Assembly (NCBI RefSeq): GCF_000332295.1 | Contig: NZ_KB235930.1 | Span: forward strand, 3,747,895-3,811,894 | Length of the DNA: 64,000 nucleotides | DNA from: Fortiea contorta PCC 7126 | GTDB lineage: Bacteria; Cyanobacteriota; Cyanobacteriia; Cyanobacteriales; Nostocaceae | Reading direction: 5' to 3' | Part shown: piece after piece, positions 26,464 to 35,887 of the stretch | Numbering within the stretch: position 1 is the first letter of the stretch | How the letters are laid out: every line of letters begins with the position of its first letter | The notes under the pieces: model-generated | Seen by the model: only the letters and a program-made list of their open reading frames with translations | The model's database searches: none | Told to the model about the DNA's origin: nothing | Made by a program: the position numbers and the translations under genes

Positions 26464-27855
26464 CTATTGAATTTGCAAAACGACTAGTGTCATATCATCA
26501 GTATTGTGTCGATCAGCACCGATAAATTGCTGAACTTGGTCAAACAGGTAATCTACAATCTCTTGTGGGCCGTTACAATATTTGCAGGCTGTATTGAAAG
26601 AAGTCACAAAATTTTCTTCATCAAAGCGATCGCCACTAGCCGCCGCCGCATCAGTTAAACCATCTGTATAATAAATAACTGTATCCCCAGGCTCTAGTTG
26701 AGCTTGGGCGTCCTCATATTGGCTATTAACATCCAAGCCAATTAACATTCCCAAAGTATCCAACCTACTCACAGTTTTTGTCGCTGCGTGCCACCACAAA
26801 GGCGGATTATGAGCAGCATTGCTATAAGATAAAATTTTTGTATCAGGATTATATTCTGAATAAAACAGCGTCACAAAACGGTGGGAATTTTCCAAATCTG
26901 CATACATCACTCGATTTAAATTCTGTAGAATTCTCGACGGAGAATTACCATGTAATATCTCACCTCGCAGCATTCCGCGCATCATCGTCATAATCAATCC
27001 AGCGGGGACACCCTTACCCATCACGTCCCCAATCACCAAACCCAAAGGGCCTTGTTCCACAGCACCTTTGTTGTGTGGCTGAATCTGATTGTGGTTGGTG
27101 AGGAAAAAATCATAATAGTCGCCGCCAACACGATTAGCTTGCTTACAACGCGCAGCCAAAACTGCACCAGGAATAGTGGGACATTGACGCGGTAGGAGTC
27201 GCCTCTGAATTTCGGCGCCAATTTCTAATTCTTGATCTAAACGTTCTTTTTTCCGTAACTCTACTGCTAATTCATCATTATCGATCGCTACTGCCGTTTG
27301 GTCTGCCACTAGCCGGACTAATTTCTGTCTGGTTTCTGTCCAACTATATTCAGGGTCGCGGCTCAAAACATACAGCCACCCTCTTTCTGTGTGCTTGACT
27401 CGAATAGCCGTACCGAAAATTTGCACATCAGGGCCCAAGTGTCTGTGCATCTGCGCGTCCAAAATCCCCGTAGCGGTTGCTAAAGGAGCGGTATTGGGCA
27501 CAAGTGTAATTTGACTGCTAGCGGTTTCTAATGCTTTGCGGATATTCTTGCGCTGGCGACTATCTTGCCAATGTAGCTGCTCTAACCTAACTTGACCATT
27601 GGGTTTGTAGAGAAATAAAGCACTACCATCCGCGTCTGTGACTCTCGTCGCCATCAGCGGTATCAGCTCTAAAAATTGATTTAAATTATTAAAGCTTCTG
27701 AGGGCAAATCCGAGAGAACTGAGCAAATCTTGAATTTTGTTCTGTTCTCGGTGCAGCCTTGCCACGAGTTCCTTGAGTGCCACGACAGGAGTGACATCGG
27801 TCGCCGCACTATTATTACTGTCGGTGGGTTGAGAGGGCAGTTGAGACACAGGCAC
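26464..27855 (-). CDS. GAF domain-containing PP2C/SpoIIE-type serine phosphatase (RsbU-like)
   Basis: 463 residues. A coiled N-terminal region (about 20-50) precedes a GAF domain (about 55-205). A second coiled coil (VELRKKERLDQELEIGAEIQRRLLP) links to the SpoIIE phosphatase domain. Metal-binding motifs are visible: GGDYYDFF, GDVMGKGVPAGLIM, YSNAAHNPPLWW, LDTLGMLIGL and YYTDGLTDAAAASGDRF. Such proteins dephosphorylate anti-sigma-factor antagonists (STAS proteins) in partner-switching signalling. No partner genes are adjacent. The next gene upstream (ftsY) is 1.3 kb away, so it has its own promoter. Confidence 0.93.
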   Translation of the reverse strand: MPVSQLPSQPTDSNNSAATDVTPVVALKELVARLHREQNKIQDLLSSLGFALRSFNNLNQFLELIPLMATRVTDADGSALFLYKPNGQVRLEQLHWQDSRQRKNIRKALETASSQITLVPNTAPLATATGILDAQMHRHLGPDVQIFGTAIRVKHTERGWLYVLSRDPEYSWTETRQKLVRLVADQTAVAIDNDELAVELRKKERLDQELEIGAEIQRRLLPRQCPTIPGAVLAARCKQANRVGGDYYDFFLTNHNQIQPHNKGAVEQGPLGLVIGDVMGKGVPAGLIMTMMRGMLRGEILHGNSPSRILQNLNRVMYADLENSHRFVTLFYSEYNPDTKILSYSNAAHNPPLWWHAATKTVSRLDTLGMLIGLDVNSQYEDAQAQLEPGDTVIYYTDGLTDAAAASGDRFDEENFVTSFNTACKYCNGPQEIVDYLFDQVQQFIGADRHNTDDMTLVVLQIQ

Positions 27856-28686
27856 AGTTACTATTGCACTTTAAATAAACAGATAGGCAAATTTTCCATT
27901 GCTGATCAGAACAGACTACAAAAAAATGCCCAGCCGTATTCAGAAATTATTCTTGTGGTTGCCAAGCTGTGAGTCGGACAGATGGACATGTTTTTCTGTA
28001 CATAGTTCTTAATCTTTGAGTTTTGGCATTGCTAAACCATATTGGACAAGATTTGTGACTTTAGCAAGAGTGAAAAGACGTAAGACTTAAATTTTATAAG
28101 TATTGTATTTCCTTATAAAATTTCTTGCTAAATGTAGGAGTTTAGACTTAGGTATTGGTCATCGGCGAATAATTCATATAAAACAGTAATTGTCGTCATT
28201 TGCCACAAAGCCTTCCATTATTTCATAACTTAATTATTCAGTCATATATCTTTAGGAATAAACTTAGTTGCAACCACACAAGTATAAGTTATATTGCTGA
28301 AGTTACACTGAGGGATAAGAGTCATCTTATTGAGAGCTAACACCTTGACTGGACTTAGTTTTGAGTCAATTATACTCAAAAATATAACTTGGTATTATCT
28401 GTATCTGAGGGGTCTGAGGTTCTGGGGGACTGGGGGTGCATTTAAGATGGAAAAAAGGGTCGTATTTTCATCTTCAAATCTAAAAATTTACACATCCAAG
28501 GCTCTAGATGAGACGCAAAAAAGTACTATTAGCTAATAATACAAAATTCAGATTTTCTCTACACTGAATCTGAGACTAGAAAATTTAAAACAAACTACTG
28601 TAGTTAAAAAATCATATATCGCCTGCCAAATTTTCCTAGATAATAGTGATTATTTTGATAACAAAGAGTGCGGCTCCAGCTAAATT

Positions 28687-28851
28687 ACATCAATTCACTG
28701 TTTTAACACAGCAATTTTGATGTCTAACTACAAGCCGTAGATGTGGCTCTGCTTACACCTGTGTTAAGAGGAGCACCACTGCTATGAGTCGGGAAACTTC
28801 CCCGGAGGTCGAGCCTCGCTGTATGAAAATAGCTCCAAAGGAAAAACCTCT
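28687..28851. ncRNA. Possible structured non-coding RNA
   Basis: Several helices can be drawn by eye. ACATCAA (28687-28693) pairs with TTGATGT (28717-28723) around an inner CTGT/ACAG. CTAC/GTAG and ACAC/GTGT are short stems. GGAGC (28770-28774) pairs with GCTCC (28832-28836), enclosing a GGGAA/TTCCC hairpin and a GAGG/CCTC hairpin. This segment is richer in G+C than its surroundings. The strand is not determined. A cyanobacterial small RNA such as 6S-like RNA is conceivable, but I do not recognise the sequence and cannot align it here. Confidence 0.3.
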
Positions 28852-29071
28852 GTAAATTTTCTGTACAGTGGTAGATGTACCGTCTTCATAAGGCTACTTC
28901 GCCGCTAGAGACTAATCTTTGCTCAAACCAATAAACCTGCTGATACATTTAGACAACCTGTTTGGATGTATAAAAAATACAGCATTAGAATGGAATTTTA
29001 GCAAACGTTGTCCATTCTTGGTGGCAAAATGACTATTTTAGGACAGATATTTTTGCCAGGATTCGACAGCA

Positions 29072-29104
29072 AGATCCCCGACTTCTTAGAGAGGTCGGGG
29101 ATCT
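29072..29104 (-). terminator. Perfect hairpin downstream of ftsY, dispersed repeat type
   Basis: AGATCCCCGAC and GTCGGGGATCT form an 11-bp perfect stem with an 11-nt loop, 36 nt past the ftsY stop codon. No U-run follows. The GATCCCCGACTTCTT..GTCGGGGATC hairpin is a familiar dispersed repeat of Nostoc-like genomes and may act as a terminator or 3'-end stabiliser. Confidence 0.65.
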
Positions 29105-29140
29105 AACCGCCTAACATCTCAGAACCAAGGAAACGCACCA

Positions 29141-30781
29141 TTAACCATTCAACAGTGCTTCGACAAACTCATAGCTGGAAAACGGGCGTAGGTCTTCAAT
29201 TCCTTCGCCAGCGCCAATAAAACGAATTGGCAAACCTAGCTGCTGGACAACAGCAAGGGCGACGCCGCCTTTAGCTGTACCGTCTAGCTTGGTTAAGACT
29301 ACACCGCTCAGTTGGGCTGCTTGGGAAAAAGCCTCGGCTTGTCGCAATCCATTTTGACCAAGAGTAGAGTCTAGAACCAACAGTGACTCTACTTTAGCGC
29401 TCGGCGCGTTTTTGTCAATAATTCGGCGAATTTTACTGAGTTCATCCATTAAGTTTTTCTTATTTTGCAGTCGCCCAGCAGTATCGACTAGTAATAATTC
29501 AGTTTGTCTGGCTTGGGCTGCAGCGATCGCATCAAACACCACAGCTGCTGGGTCAGTATTTTTGCCAGGATTCGAGATTACTTCTACACCACTGCGTGTG
29601 CCCCAAACCTTGACTTGCTCGACAGCAGCGGCGCGGAAAGTGTCTGCCGCACCAATCAGGCATTTGTACCCTGATTTTTGAGCTAGGTGAGCAATTTTAC
29701 CAATGGTTGTAGTTTTCCCAGCGCCATTCACCCCAGTGATCAACCAAATATTCAAGGTTTCTTTTTCTGGAGTAAAGCTGGTTGAGTGGGATTTATTCAC
29801 TGGACTATCCAGCATATCCCGAATAATTTGTTTGAGGTAAGCGATCGCCTCTTCTGGCGCGGTAACTTCTTGGCGGAGTTTTTGCTGCAGAGAACTGATA
29901 ATCTTGTCTGTAGCCTCGACACCAACATCTGCTTGCAAGAGCAATGCTTCAATTTCTGCAACAGCTGCTTGATTCAGCGGCCCTTGACCAACAATTGCTT
30001 TGAGTTGGTTAAGAATATTACGACGGGTTTTATCTAACCCTTGGCGGAGCTTTTTCAGCCATGTAATTTCTTCCATCGATACGTCTTCTGCACGCCGACC
30101 TTGGGCGGCTAAGACTTCGGCTGACCACAAAAACCCTTCATCGAAGTCTAGCCCTGGAACTTCCTCTGTGGGCTGCGGTGCGGTGGTAGCAGTTGCTGGC
30201 GCTACTTGTGCTGGTTCTGGAACTTCGATCGCACTGGCGATCAATCTTTCCTGTTTTGCTTGCTGTTCTGCGGCTGCTCGCTCTAAAAACGATAGGCTGG
30301 CTGGGGGCTGCTGCGTTTGCTCATTTTCTGTGACTTCTGGGGTAAAGGCGGCGGGCGCTTCTACAGTTTCCGCAACCGTATCTATACCAGATTCTGCCTC
30401 AGTGTTTGTGAGGTCAGCCATAGCGTCTAATTCTGAAGTTTCTGTGGCTTGCGTATTTTCTTCCAGTTGATCCGCTGCTAAAACTTGCTCGGTTGCAGCC
30501 TCTGCTGGTGATATTTCAATTTCTGTGCTCTGTGTTTCTACGGCGGCTGGCGCTTGCTCCTCAACTAAATCAGGTACAGTTTCTGCAACTTGAGACTGCT
30601 GTTTTTGCTGAATATTTTGATAAGCTGCTTTCGCAAACGCTAACAAATCTGCCCCTGTTTCTGGTGCTGTTTCTGAAGGCTCTGGTTGGGGTTCTGGTGA
30701 AGGAGGAGTTTCTCCCTGTTTTTGGTCTGAGGGAGTTTCGGAGGAATCGTTGTGTTGACGACGGAACCAATTAAAAACCAT
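29141..30781 (-). CDS. ftsY: Signal recognition particle receptor FtsY
   Basis: 546 residues. The first about 230 are an acidic, Ala/Glu/Pro/Gln-rich A domain. The NG domain follows, with GVNGAGKTTTIGK (G1, near 349-361), DTFRAAAVEQ, DTAGRLQNKKNLM (G3) and TKLDGTAKGG (G4). It docks SRP-ribosome complexes to the membrane for co-translational insertion of membrane proteins, including thylakoid proteins. It lies 106 bp downstream of nusB on the same strand; a nusB-ftsY arrangement is common in cyanobacteria. The A domain is long and repetitive in composition, which is normal for the phylum. Confidence 0.97.
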   Translation of the reverse strand: MVFNWFRRQHNDSSETPSDQKQGETPPSPEPQPEPSETAPETGADLLAFAKAAYQNIQQKQQSQVAETVPDLVEEQAPAAVETQSTEIEISPAEAATEQVLAADQLEENTQATETSELDAMADLTNTEAESGIDTVAETVEAPAAFTPEVTENEQTQQPPASLSFLERAAAEQQAKQERLIASAIEVPEPAQVAPATATTAPQPTEEVPGLDFDEGFLWSAEVLAAQGRRAEDVSMEEITWLKKLRQGLDKTRRNILNQLKAIVGQGPLNQAAVAEIEALLLQADVGVEATDKIISSLQQKLRQEVTAPEEAIAYLKQIIRDMLDSPVNKSHSTSFTPEKETLNIWLITGVNGAGKTTTIGKIAHLAQKSGYKCLIGAADTFRAAAVEQVKVWGTRSGVEVISNPGKNTDPAAVVFDAIAAAQARQTELLLVDTAGRLQNKKNLMDELSKIRRIIDKNAPSAKVESLLVLDSTLGQNGLRQAEAFSQAAQLSGVVLTKLDGTAKGGVALAVVQQLGLPIRFIGAGEGIEDLRPFSSYEFVEALLNG

Positions 30782-30887
30782 TGCAGCTAAGGATATTAGT
30801 TGTTCTTCAAGTATGGATTAATTACGTCTGTCGTTGGTCATTTTTCGTCTCCCCCTACTTGCTCATTTCCTATCCCCAGGTGCAACC

Positions 30888-31517
30888 CTAGGCGGTCTTT
30901 TTTTGCTCTGTGACTCGGCGCAGAACACCATTAATAAACCGATGTCCTTCATCTCCACTGTAGCGTTTGGCTAGTTCTACAGCTTCGTTGATGGCTACAC
31001 TATCTGGTATTTTGAGAAATAGCATTTCTGCAACGGCAATTCGCAAAATATCTCGATCGATTTGAGCTAGGCGAGTTACTTGCCAATCTACCAAAGCGGC
31101 AGAAATTTGTTGATCAATCAGATGATGCTCGTCGCTGACTGTTCTGACAATTTGGATGGCGTATTTGCTGACTATTTTGTCTTGATTTGCTAGTTGAATC
31201 AATTCTGGGAATTCCACTGCTGCGCCGAGTTGATTGATTGCGGTTTGGGTGTAGGCGATCGCTTCTGTGAGCATTGTTCTGGCAGTATTAATATCTGCAG
31301 CGCGAGTTTGGCTACTCAAAACGCGATCTTGACTACGTTGCAGTTCACCGGCGGCGTTATCTAGGGTATCTTGTACTTCTGATCTCAGGGTGCGGACTGC
31401 TGCTAGTACTAGCTTGGGTAGTTGTTCTTCTGTCAATTTTTTGGGGCTGACTGGTAACTGGCTCAGGCTTAAAAGCGCCAGTTCACGGGCGATTTGTTGG
31501 GGCTTACGGTCTTGCAT
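30888..31517 (-). CDS. nusB: Transcription antitermination factor NusB
   Basis: 209 residues, longer than the E. coli protein (139) because of an insert at about residues 40-105 in the first half, as is usual in cyanobacteria. The family N-terminus ([17 protein letters not shown]) and the C-terminal helices ([44 protein letters not shown]) are well conserved. NusB binds boxA RNA with NusE and promotes rRNA antitermination. ftsY follows on the same strand and a DUF502 gene precedes it by 121 bp, so the three may form one unit. Confidence 0.96.
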   Translation of the reverse strand: MQDRKPQQIARELALLSLSQLPVSPKKLTEEQLPKLVLAAVRTLRSEVQDTLDNAAGELQRSQDRVLSSQTRAADINTARTMLTEAIAYTQTAINQLGAAVEFPELIQLANQDKIVSKYAIQIVRTVSDEHHLIDQQISAALVDWQVTRLAQIDRDILRIAVAEMLFLKIPDSVAINEAVELAKRYSGDEGHRFINGVLRRVTEQKKTA

Positions 31518-31638
31518 AAAAGTTAGTGTGTATGTATGAATATTGACTAAACGAGCAGAATGTGTTTAGCAGTTGATTGATTGTTGCGTGGTCAGACAAC
31601 CATATTATCTATTTGCTGGCAACATTGCCTGACTGATT

Positions 31639-32412
31639 TTAAATTTCTTCTGTGGGGATGATTTGCGGGGCGATTTCTTTGTGTTGTGTCGCCAAGGAAG
31701 ATTCTTGGGGAATCATGGCGGTTGATGGGGTGGAATTTGGGGAGACAATCCCGCCAGAAACGACGATTTTAAAGGCGTCTTCTATGGGCATAGACAAGTT
31801 TACTACTTCGTCTTCTGGAACTACGGCATACCAGCCGGTAGTAGGGTTGGGGGTGGTGGGAATAAACACACTCAGCATCGGGCGCGACATGTGGTTTTGA
31901 ATTTCCGTGCTAATCGCACCTGTAACGAAACCGATTGCCCAAATTCCCGGTCTAGGATACTCTACTAAAACGACGCGCCGGAATTTGTTATGAGAGTCTT
32001 TGAGTAGCGTTTCTAACAGTTGCTTGAGGGTTTTGTATACCTGTCCTGCCAAAGGAATCGCCTGTAAAAATCGTTCACCAAAATCTAACAACCAACGCCC
32101 AGCAATATTTCTGGCCATCAAACCAATCAACAAAATACTCAGCAGTGGTACTGCTAATCCCACTGTTAAATTAAGTATATTTATTAGGACAGGATGTAGC
32201 CCTTCAAAAGGATTTAGTTGTTTGGGAATTTTCGTGAGAAAGTTGATTACCCAAATAGCAATGGTAATGGTCAGCCAGATGGTAGTTGCTAGGGGAATCA
32301 ATACTAATAAGCCCGCAATCAGGTCATTTTTTAAGTCCTGTTTGAGGCGATTGATGATCAAGTCCCGATCATTTTTGTTGGCGTTAGTAGGACTGTTGTG
32401 GTTAGTGTTCAT
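31639..32412 (-). CDS. DUF502 domain-containing membrane protein
   Basis: 257 residues. After a charged N-terminus (about 1-30) come two transmembrane segments (LIAGLLVLIPLATTIWLTI and a second at about 75-100, LTVGLAVPLLSILLIGL). Conserved DUF502 features are IPLAGQVYKTLKQLLET, FRRVVLVEYPRPGIWAIGFVTG and FIPTTPNPTTGW, plus the late EDAFKIVVSGGI. These proteins are widespread in cyanobacteria and plants (the LIKE-COV family) and of unknown function, perhaps in membrane or envelope traffic. It lies upstream of nusB on the same strand. Confidence 0.93.
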   Translation of the reverse strand: MNTNHNSPTNANKNDRDLIINRLKQDLKNDLIAGLLVLIPLATTIWLTITIAIWVINFLTKIPKQLNPFEGLHPVLINILNLTVGLAVPLLSILLIGLMARNIAGRWLLDFGERFLQAIPLAGQVYKTLKQLLETLLKDSHNKFRRVVLVEYPRPGIWAIGFVTGAISTEIQNHMSRPMLSVFIPTTPNPTTGWYAVVPEDEVVNLSMPIEDAFKIVVSGGIVSPNSTPSTAMIPQESSLATQHKEIAPQIIPTEEI

Positions 32413-32893
32413 ATCCGCAGATGCATCAAATTAATAAGACATGATTTTAGGTGAATCTGAATCTGAACTGTATTTATCCGTAAAAATCAAGCTAATTTGT
32501 GCATTTTGATACACATTGAGCAAAATAGCGATCGCTTTATCTCAGAGAATTTACTTTTCTTTACTAAAATTGTAAACTGTCTTTACCAGTTTATGAAGTC
32601 ATTTATGGCGCAATACGATTCAGTTAAGAAAGTTCCTCTGTGGAGGTAAGGGAACAGAGAACAGGGAACAAAAGCGAAAAAATCGGCTTATCTCAACTGT
32701 ATTGATTTATAGCGGAGAACAGGGAACGGGCTTGAAGATATGCGGAGCTTATCGCCGAGGTACGCAGCAGAAAGTATGAGCACCGGAAGCTGGCGCCCAA
32801 AACTTTTCGAGACAGAGGTTTTTTAAAAATAGTTAGCTATGTCTCAAAATAATTAGATACATCTGAGACGGAATTGTATTTGAGCGCGTAAAT
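32413..32893. other. 481-bp intergenic region
   Basis: No gene supported. Contains repeated ACAGGGAAC motifs near 32655 and 32710 and an ACTTTTCGAGACAGAGGTTTT block near 32803 that recurs in diverged form near 39577 (ACTTTTCAAGACAGAGACTTT), so it is a dispersed repeat. The rest is AT-rich and carries the upstream sequence of the DUF502 gene. Confidence 0.6.
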
Positions 32894-33784
32894 TCAAGCC
32901 GCATCAGCTTGTGTGACTTCGCCGTGTGTACTTTTTTCACTCAGCAACACACTTGTATCTAAACTAGGTGTGGGCAGATGCTTCATTTCCCATACTTTCA
33001 ACAAAATTAGATATTCATAGAAAGTTTGTAGTGTACACCAAGCTAGACCAGCGCGTCCATCTAAGCAACCACCTAATAAAAAGTACATATACAAAAAGCG
33101 TAGCAGTGGTCTAGCAGGTAAGCGCAAAGACAAATCTTTGAGAGCGCGGCGTCTTTCTACTTCTGTTTTACCGAATAATAAATCTCGCCAATTGACGCTT
33201 CCTTGTTGAATTTGATTGAGGGTTTCTTTGGCTTCATCTGTGGAATAACGATTATGTTTTTCAATCCAACGGTTTAAGCCTTTGCTACAAGTGTAATGAG
33301 GATAAGTCTCGTTTAAAAAACTAGTTGCACCTTGACAAACTTCTCGCTCGGTATGACCATAATCTGTGAACAAGACTTTACCATGGTGGAAGAGGCGCAT
33401 TTGGTATCGGGGATATTGAGTGCTATGACGAATCCAACGATTCATAAATATGACTCGTTCTGCAACATAATAGCCGATGTAGTCTGGGTGATGAATTGCT
33501 GTTTCACATTCAGCAAATAGTTCTGGAGTCATCCGTTCATCGGCTTCTAGAATATATATCCATTCATGCTTTGGTGGGATAGATTCTAACATCCAAGTGC
33601 GTTGCATTCCGTGACTTTCAAAAGCGTGTTGCACAACGCGGATAGGATAGCGACTAGCGATTTCTACCGTGCGATCGCTACTACATGAATCGACAACAAT
33701 AATATCATTTGATAGCATTGCCGATTCTATACAAGCAGCTATATCTATTTCCTCATTGTACGTCAATATATAAATCGAAAACAT
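32894..33784 (-). CDS. Family 2 glycosyltransferase (GT-A, WaaE/KdtX-like)
   Basis: 296 residues. It starts MFSIYILTYNEEIDIAACIES, followed by the nucleotide-binding IIVVDSCSSDRTVEIA and ILEADERMTPEL, which carries the acidic metal-binding residue. HNRYSTDEAKET and RPLLRFLYMYFLLGGCLDGRAGLAW near the C-terminus match GT2 enzymes of the lipopolysaccharide core (WaaE/KdtX) type, with a membrane-associating helix. The role is transfer of a sugar to envelope glycan; donor and acceptor cannot be told. It stands alone with short heptamer repeats upstream. Confidence 0.88.
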   Translation of the reverse strand: MFSIYILTYNEEIDIAACIESAMLSNDIIVVDSCSSDRTVEIASRYPIRVVQHAFESHGMQRTWMLESIPPKHEWIYILEADERMTPELFAECETAIHHPDYIGYYVAERVIFMNRWIRHSTQYPRYQMRLFHHGKVLFTDYGHTEREVCQGATSFLNETYPHYTCSKGLNRWIEKHNRYSTDEAKETLNQIQQGSVNWRDLLFGKTEVERRRALKDLSLRLPARPLLRFLYMYFLLGGCLDGRAGLAWCTLQTFYEYLILLKVWEMKHLPTPSLDTSVLLSEKSTHGEVTQADAA

Positions 33785-33965
33785 TAGTTTTTCTGAAATT
33801 TTGATAATTGGAGAAATTTGTCAAATAAAGAATGAAGAATGAAGTAGTAACTTGGTATCTGCTTGGCTTTTTGTAGGCAAAAAATTTAGGTTTAAAAAAT
33901 CAGTTTTCTTTGGTATTTTGCCCTTTTTTGATGTTCAAATATGATGATTTTTCAGCTGTGCTAAT

Positions 33966-33995
33966 TTCATACTTCATACTTCACACTTCATACTT
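33966..33995. repeat. Heptamer repeat (TTCATAC)n
   Basis: Four TTCATAC/TTCACAC copies just downstream of the HpsJ-like gene. A related GAATGAA repeat is near 33831. Both are STRR-like. Confidence 0.8.
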
Positions 33996-34002
33996 GAGTT
34001 TA

Positions 34003-34878
34003 CTAGCGCGCAGTAGCTTTACGTCCACCACCTTTTAAAGCGCCCATACCTTTTAACCCCGTCCAGCCGATGATAATGTAACCAATGGACAACAGCAAAC
34101 TGCTAATAGCAATTCGCAGTCCTGGTTTCCAAGCATTTTGAGCTTGCTCTCTATCTTGTTCTCTTTGAGTACGAATTAGATTTAATTGTTGATTTGCAGT
34201 TTGAGTGGCGCGGGCTTGAGAATCTGTTGCTTGTGCCAAAAATTTATCAAGTTCTTGATCTAGCAATTTCGGGTCTGCTTTGACTTTTTTAAGTAATTCT
34301 TTTTGTTCAGGAGAAATTTGCGGACTTCCTAATGCTTGGTTATATTTTTGTTCGTCTTTGAGCAGTTCGGTAATTTCAGCTTTGAGTTGAGGTTTGGCTT
34401 GAGTTCGGAACTGTTCAATTCGAGCTTTGGCTGCGTCTGAATTAACTCTTGCTTGAAATTGAGATAGTTCTTGCTTGAGTTGGTTTTCTTGCTGACCAGA
34501 TCTTTCGTTGATTTCTTTTAATGCTTGACTTCTAACTTGAATGACGTTGTTTATGTGCCAAGGAAAAATCAGCAAAAACATCAACCCCAAGATGCTTGAT
34601 AATATCAAAGCTGGGAATCTTAATTCTATACCCTTGGGGATGTCGCTACCTGCATCATTGCTTTCAATCCAGTAGGCGACGAACAACAACCCGATACCAA
34701 GCATCGGTGTGATTCCTCGGTCAACTATCGCTGTACCCAAGCCAATTTGAATTAATTTATTAGTTGGGTTGAAGTCCAACAATAAAATTACAAAGTTAAT
34801 AAAAAAGGACAAAATGCAGATCATCCCCACGACTTTAAGTGTGAGGGTAGCACTCATAGAAGCAAAACGGTTAACCAT
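34003..34878 (-). CDS. HpsJ-like membrane protein with central coiled coil
   Basis: 291 residues. Hydrophobic segments at about 10-35, 40-67 and 87-107 are followed by a long charged helical region (about 112-250, rich in Gln, Lys and Glu) and a last hydrophobic segment at about 254-275 with a Gly/Lys-rich tail. This layout resembles cyanobacterial HpsJ-type proteins linked to hormogonium polysaccharide secretion, but that match is from memory and moderate. The ATG at 34878 has GAGAA five nt upstream. No other hps genes are adjacent. The GT2 gene downstream on the same strand could act in the same envelope process. Confidence 0.6.
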   Translation of the reverse strand: MVNRFASMSATLTLKVVGMICILSFFINFVILLLDFNPTNKLIQIGLGTAIVDRGITPMLGIGLLFVAYWIESNDAGSDIPKGIELRFPALILSSILGLMFLLIFPWHINNVIQVRSQALKEINERSGQQENQLKQELSQFQARVNSDAAKARIEQFRTQAKPQLKAEITELLKDEQKYNQALGSPQISPEQKELLKKVKADPKLLDQELDKFLAQATDSQARATQTANQQLNLIRTQREQDREQAQNAWKPGLRIAISSLLLSIGYIIIGWTGLKGMGALKGGGRKATAR

Positions 34879-35047
34879 AGTTTCTCGGTCTTGTGATAAA
34901 TGAAAGTGATTATTCTATTCAAAGTTACTTGAATATTCCATGACCTTACTGTTGTACATCAACAAGCGACAGATACAACACTGGTAAATGTTTTTTGGCT
35001 GTTAGTTTTAAACAAAACCACGGTAGCATCTGTAATTAACAGTGTCC

Positions 35048-35722
35048 TCAGAAAATTCTGGGTGTTTGGTTGTGGGGAGAGGGGTTAGGAGAGAGGGGAG
35101 AGGGTTTCCAAATTGATAAATCTTCTGGACGGTCGATATCAGCCAGGGGAGGCAAGTAAAGATGTGATAAGTTAAGTTTTTGGGCGATGTCCATAGTTTG
35201 CTGCAATACTTGAGAAGTGCCCCAGTCGATGTTAGCGAATAATTCTTTGATGTAGCGATGCAATCCAATCAAATAATAGCCACCATCGAGGGCTGGGCCG
35301 AGAACAAGGTCAAAAGCTTGTGTTTGCTCAAATGCCGTTGCGAGAATCTGGGAATTAACGCCGGGACAGTCGGTGCCGATTATAATAACTCGTTGTGCAC
35401 CCGATTGCAAAGCTTCACGTAGCGATCGCTCCATTCGTTCCCCCAAGTCTCCTCCACCTTGAGAATGGTAAGCTAAATCTTGTCCTAGCCAGTCTTGCAT
35501 GAGTTGCCAATTTCCGCCTGCAAACCGCACTTCACAAGATAGCGCTGTTTTTTTCTGTAATTCTTGTACCTGAAATATGGTATGTTCTGTCATTTGGCGT
35601 TGCAGATTAGCTGCGCCCACAGCACCCAATGCAGGTATTAATCTAGTTTTTGTCTTTCCTGCTTCTGGATAGCGAGTGAAAATAATTAGGTGCTGCTGGG
35701 AATATTTTTGTAGCTTTAACAT
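35048..35722 (-). CDS. TIGR04282-type glycosyltransferase (GtfA/CofC-like nucleotidyl transferase fold)
   Basis: 224 residues from the ATG at 35722. The frame is open to 35896, but that would overlap the divergent FMN reductase start at 35888, and the added 58 residues look non-coding. The core begins LIIFTRYPEAGKTKTRLIPALG, followed by IIIGTDCPGVNSQIL and FDLVLGPALDGGYYLIGL. This pattern defines the DUF2064/TIGR04282 family, annotated as arsenosugar biosynthesis-associated glycosyltransferase. The actual substrate is unproven here, as no arsS or arsM gene is seen. Confidence 0.88.
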   Translation of the reverse strand: MLKLQKYSQQHLIIFTRYPEAGKTKTRLIPALGAVGAANLQRQMTEHTIFQVQELQKKTALSCEVRFAGGNWQLMQDWLGQDLAYHSQGGGDLGERMERSLREALQSGAQRVIIIGTDCPGVNSQILATAFEQTQAFDLVLGPALDGGYYLIGLHRYIKELFANIDWGTSQVLQQTMDIAQKLNLSHLYLPPLADIDRPEDLSIWKPSPLSPNPSPHNQTPRIF

Positions 35723-35887
35723 AAGATGCTTGATAATCAACGAATATGGCAGTTCTGGCTGAGTGTACGTACATCTGTCAGAGTATGGTATTGTGGGGAT
35801 TTTGTCATAGTAAGGTTTTTGTAAATTGGTATTAATATAGACACGCGATCGCCTAAAATTATTTTGCATTATTAGCAGATTAAGCAA

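Larger units (their letters stand above)
27856..29140. other. 1.3-kb intergenic region upstream of the phosphatase gene
   Basis: No protein-coding frame is supported over 1285 bp; the longest candidate (28330-28536) lacks a ribosome binding site and coding character. The phosphatase promoter should lie in the first few hundred bases. The segment at 28687-28851 has several paired stretches and is listed as a possible RNA. A 33-bp perfect hairpin repeat lies at 29072-29104. The remaining sequence is AT-rich without visible repeats. Confidence 0.7.

Noticed and set aside
28330-28536. 68-codon frame in the large intergenic region
   Set aside because: No ribosome binding site, and no recognisable or protein-like composition.
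28770-28836. tmRNA, RNase P RNA, SRP RNA or cobalamin riboswitch
   Set aside because: None of the conserved sequence blocks of these RNAs could be found in the segment.
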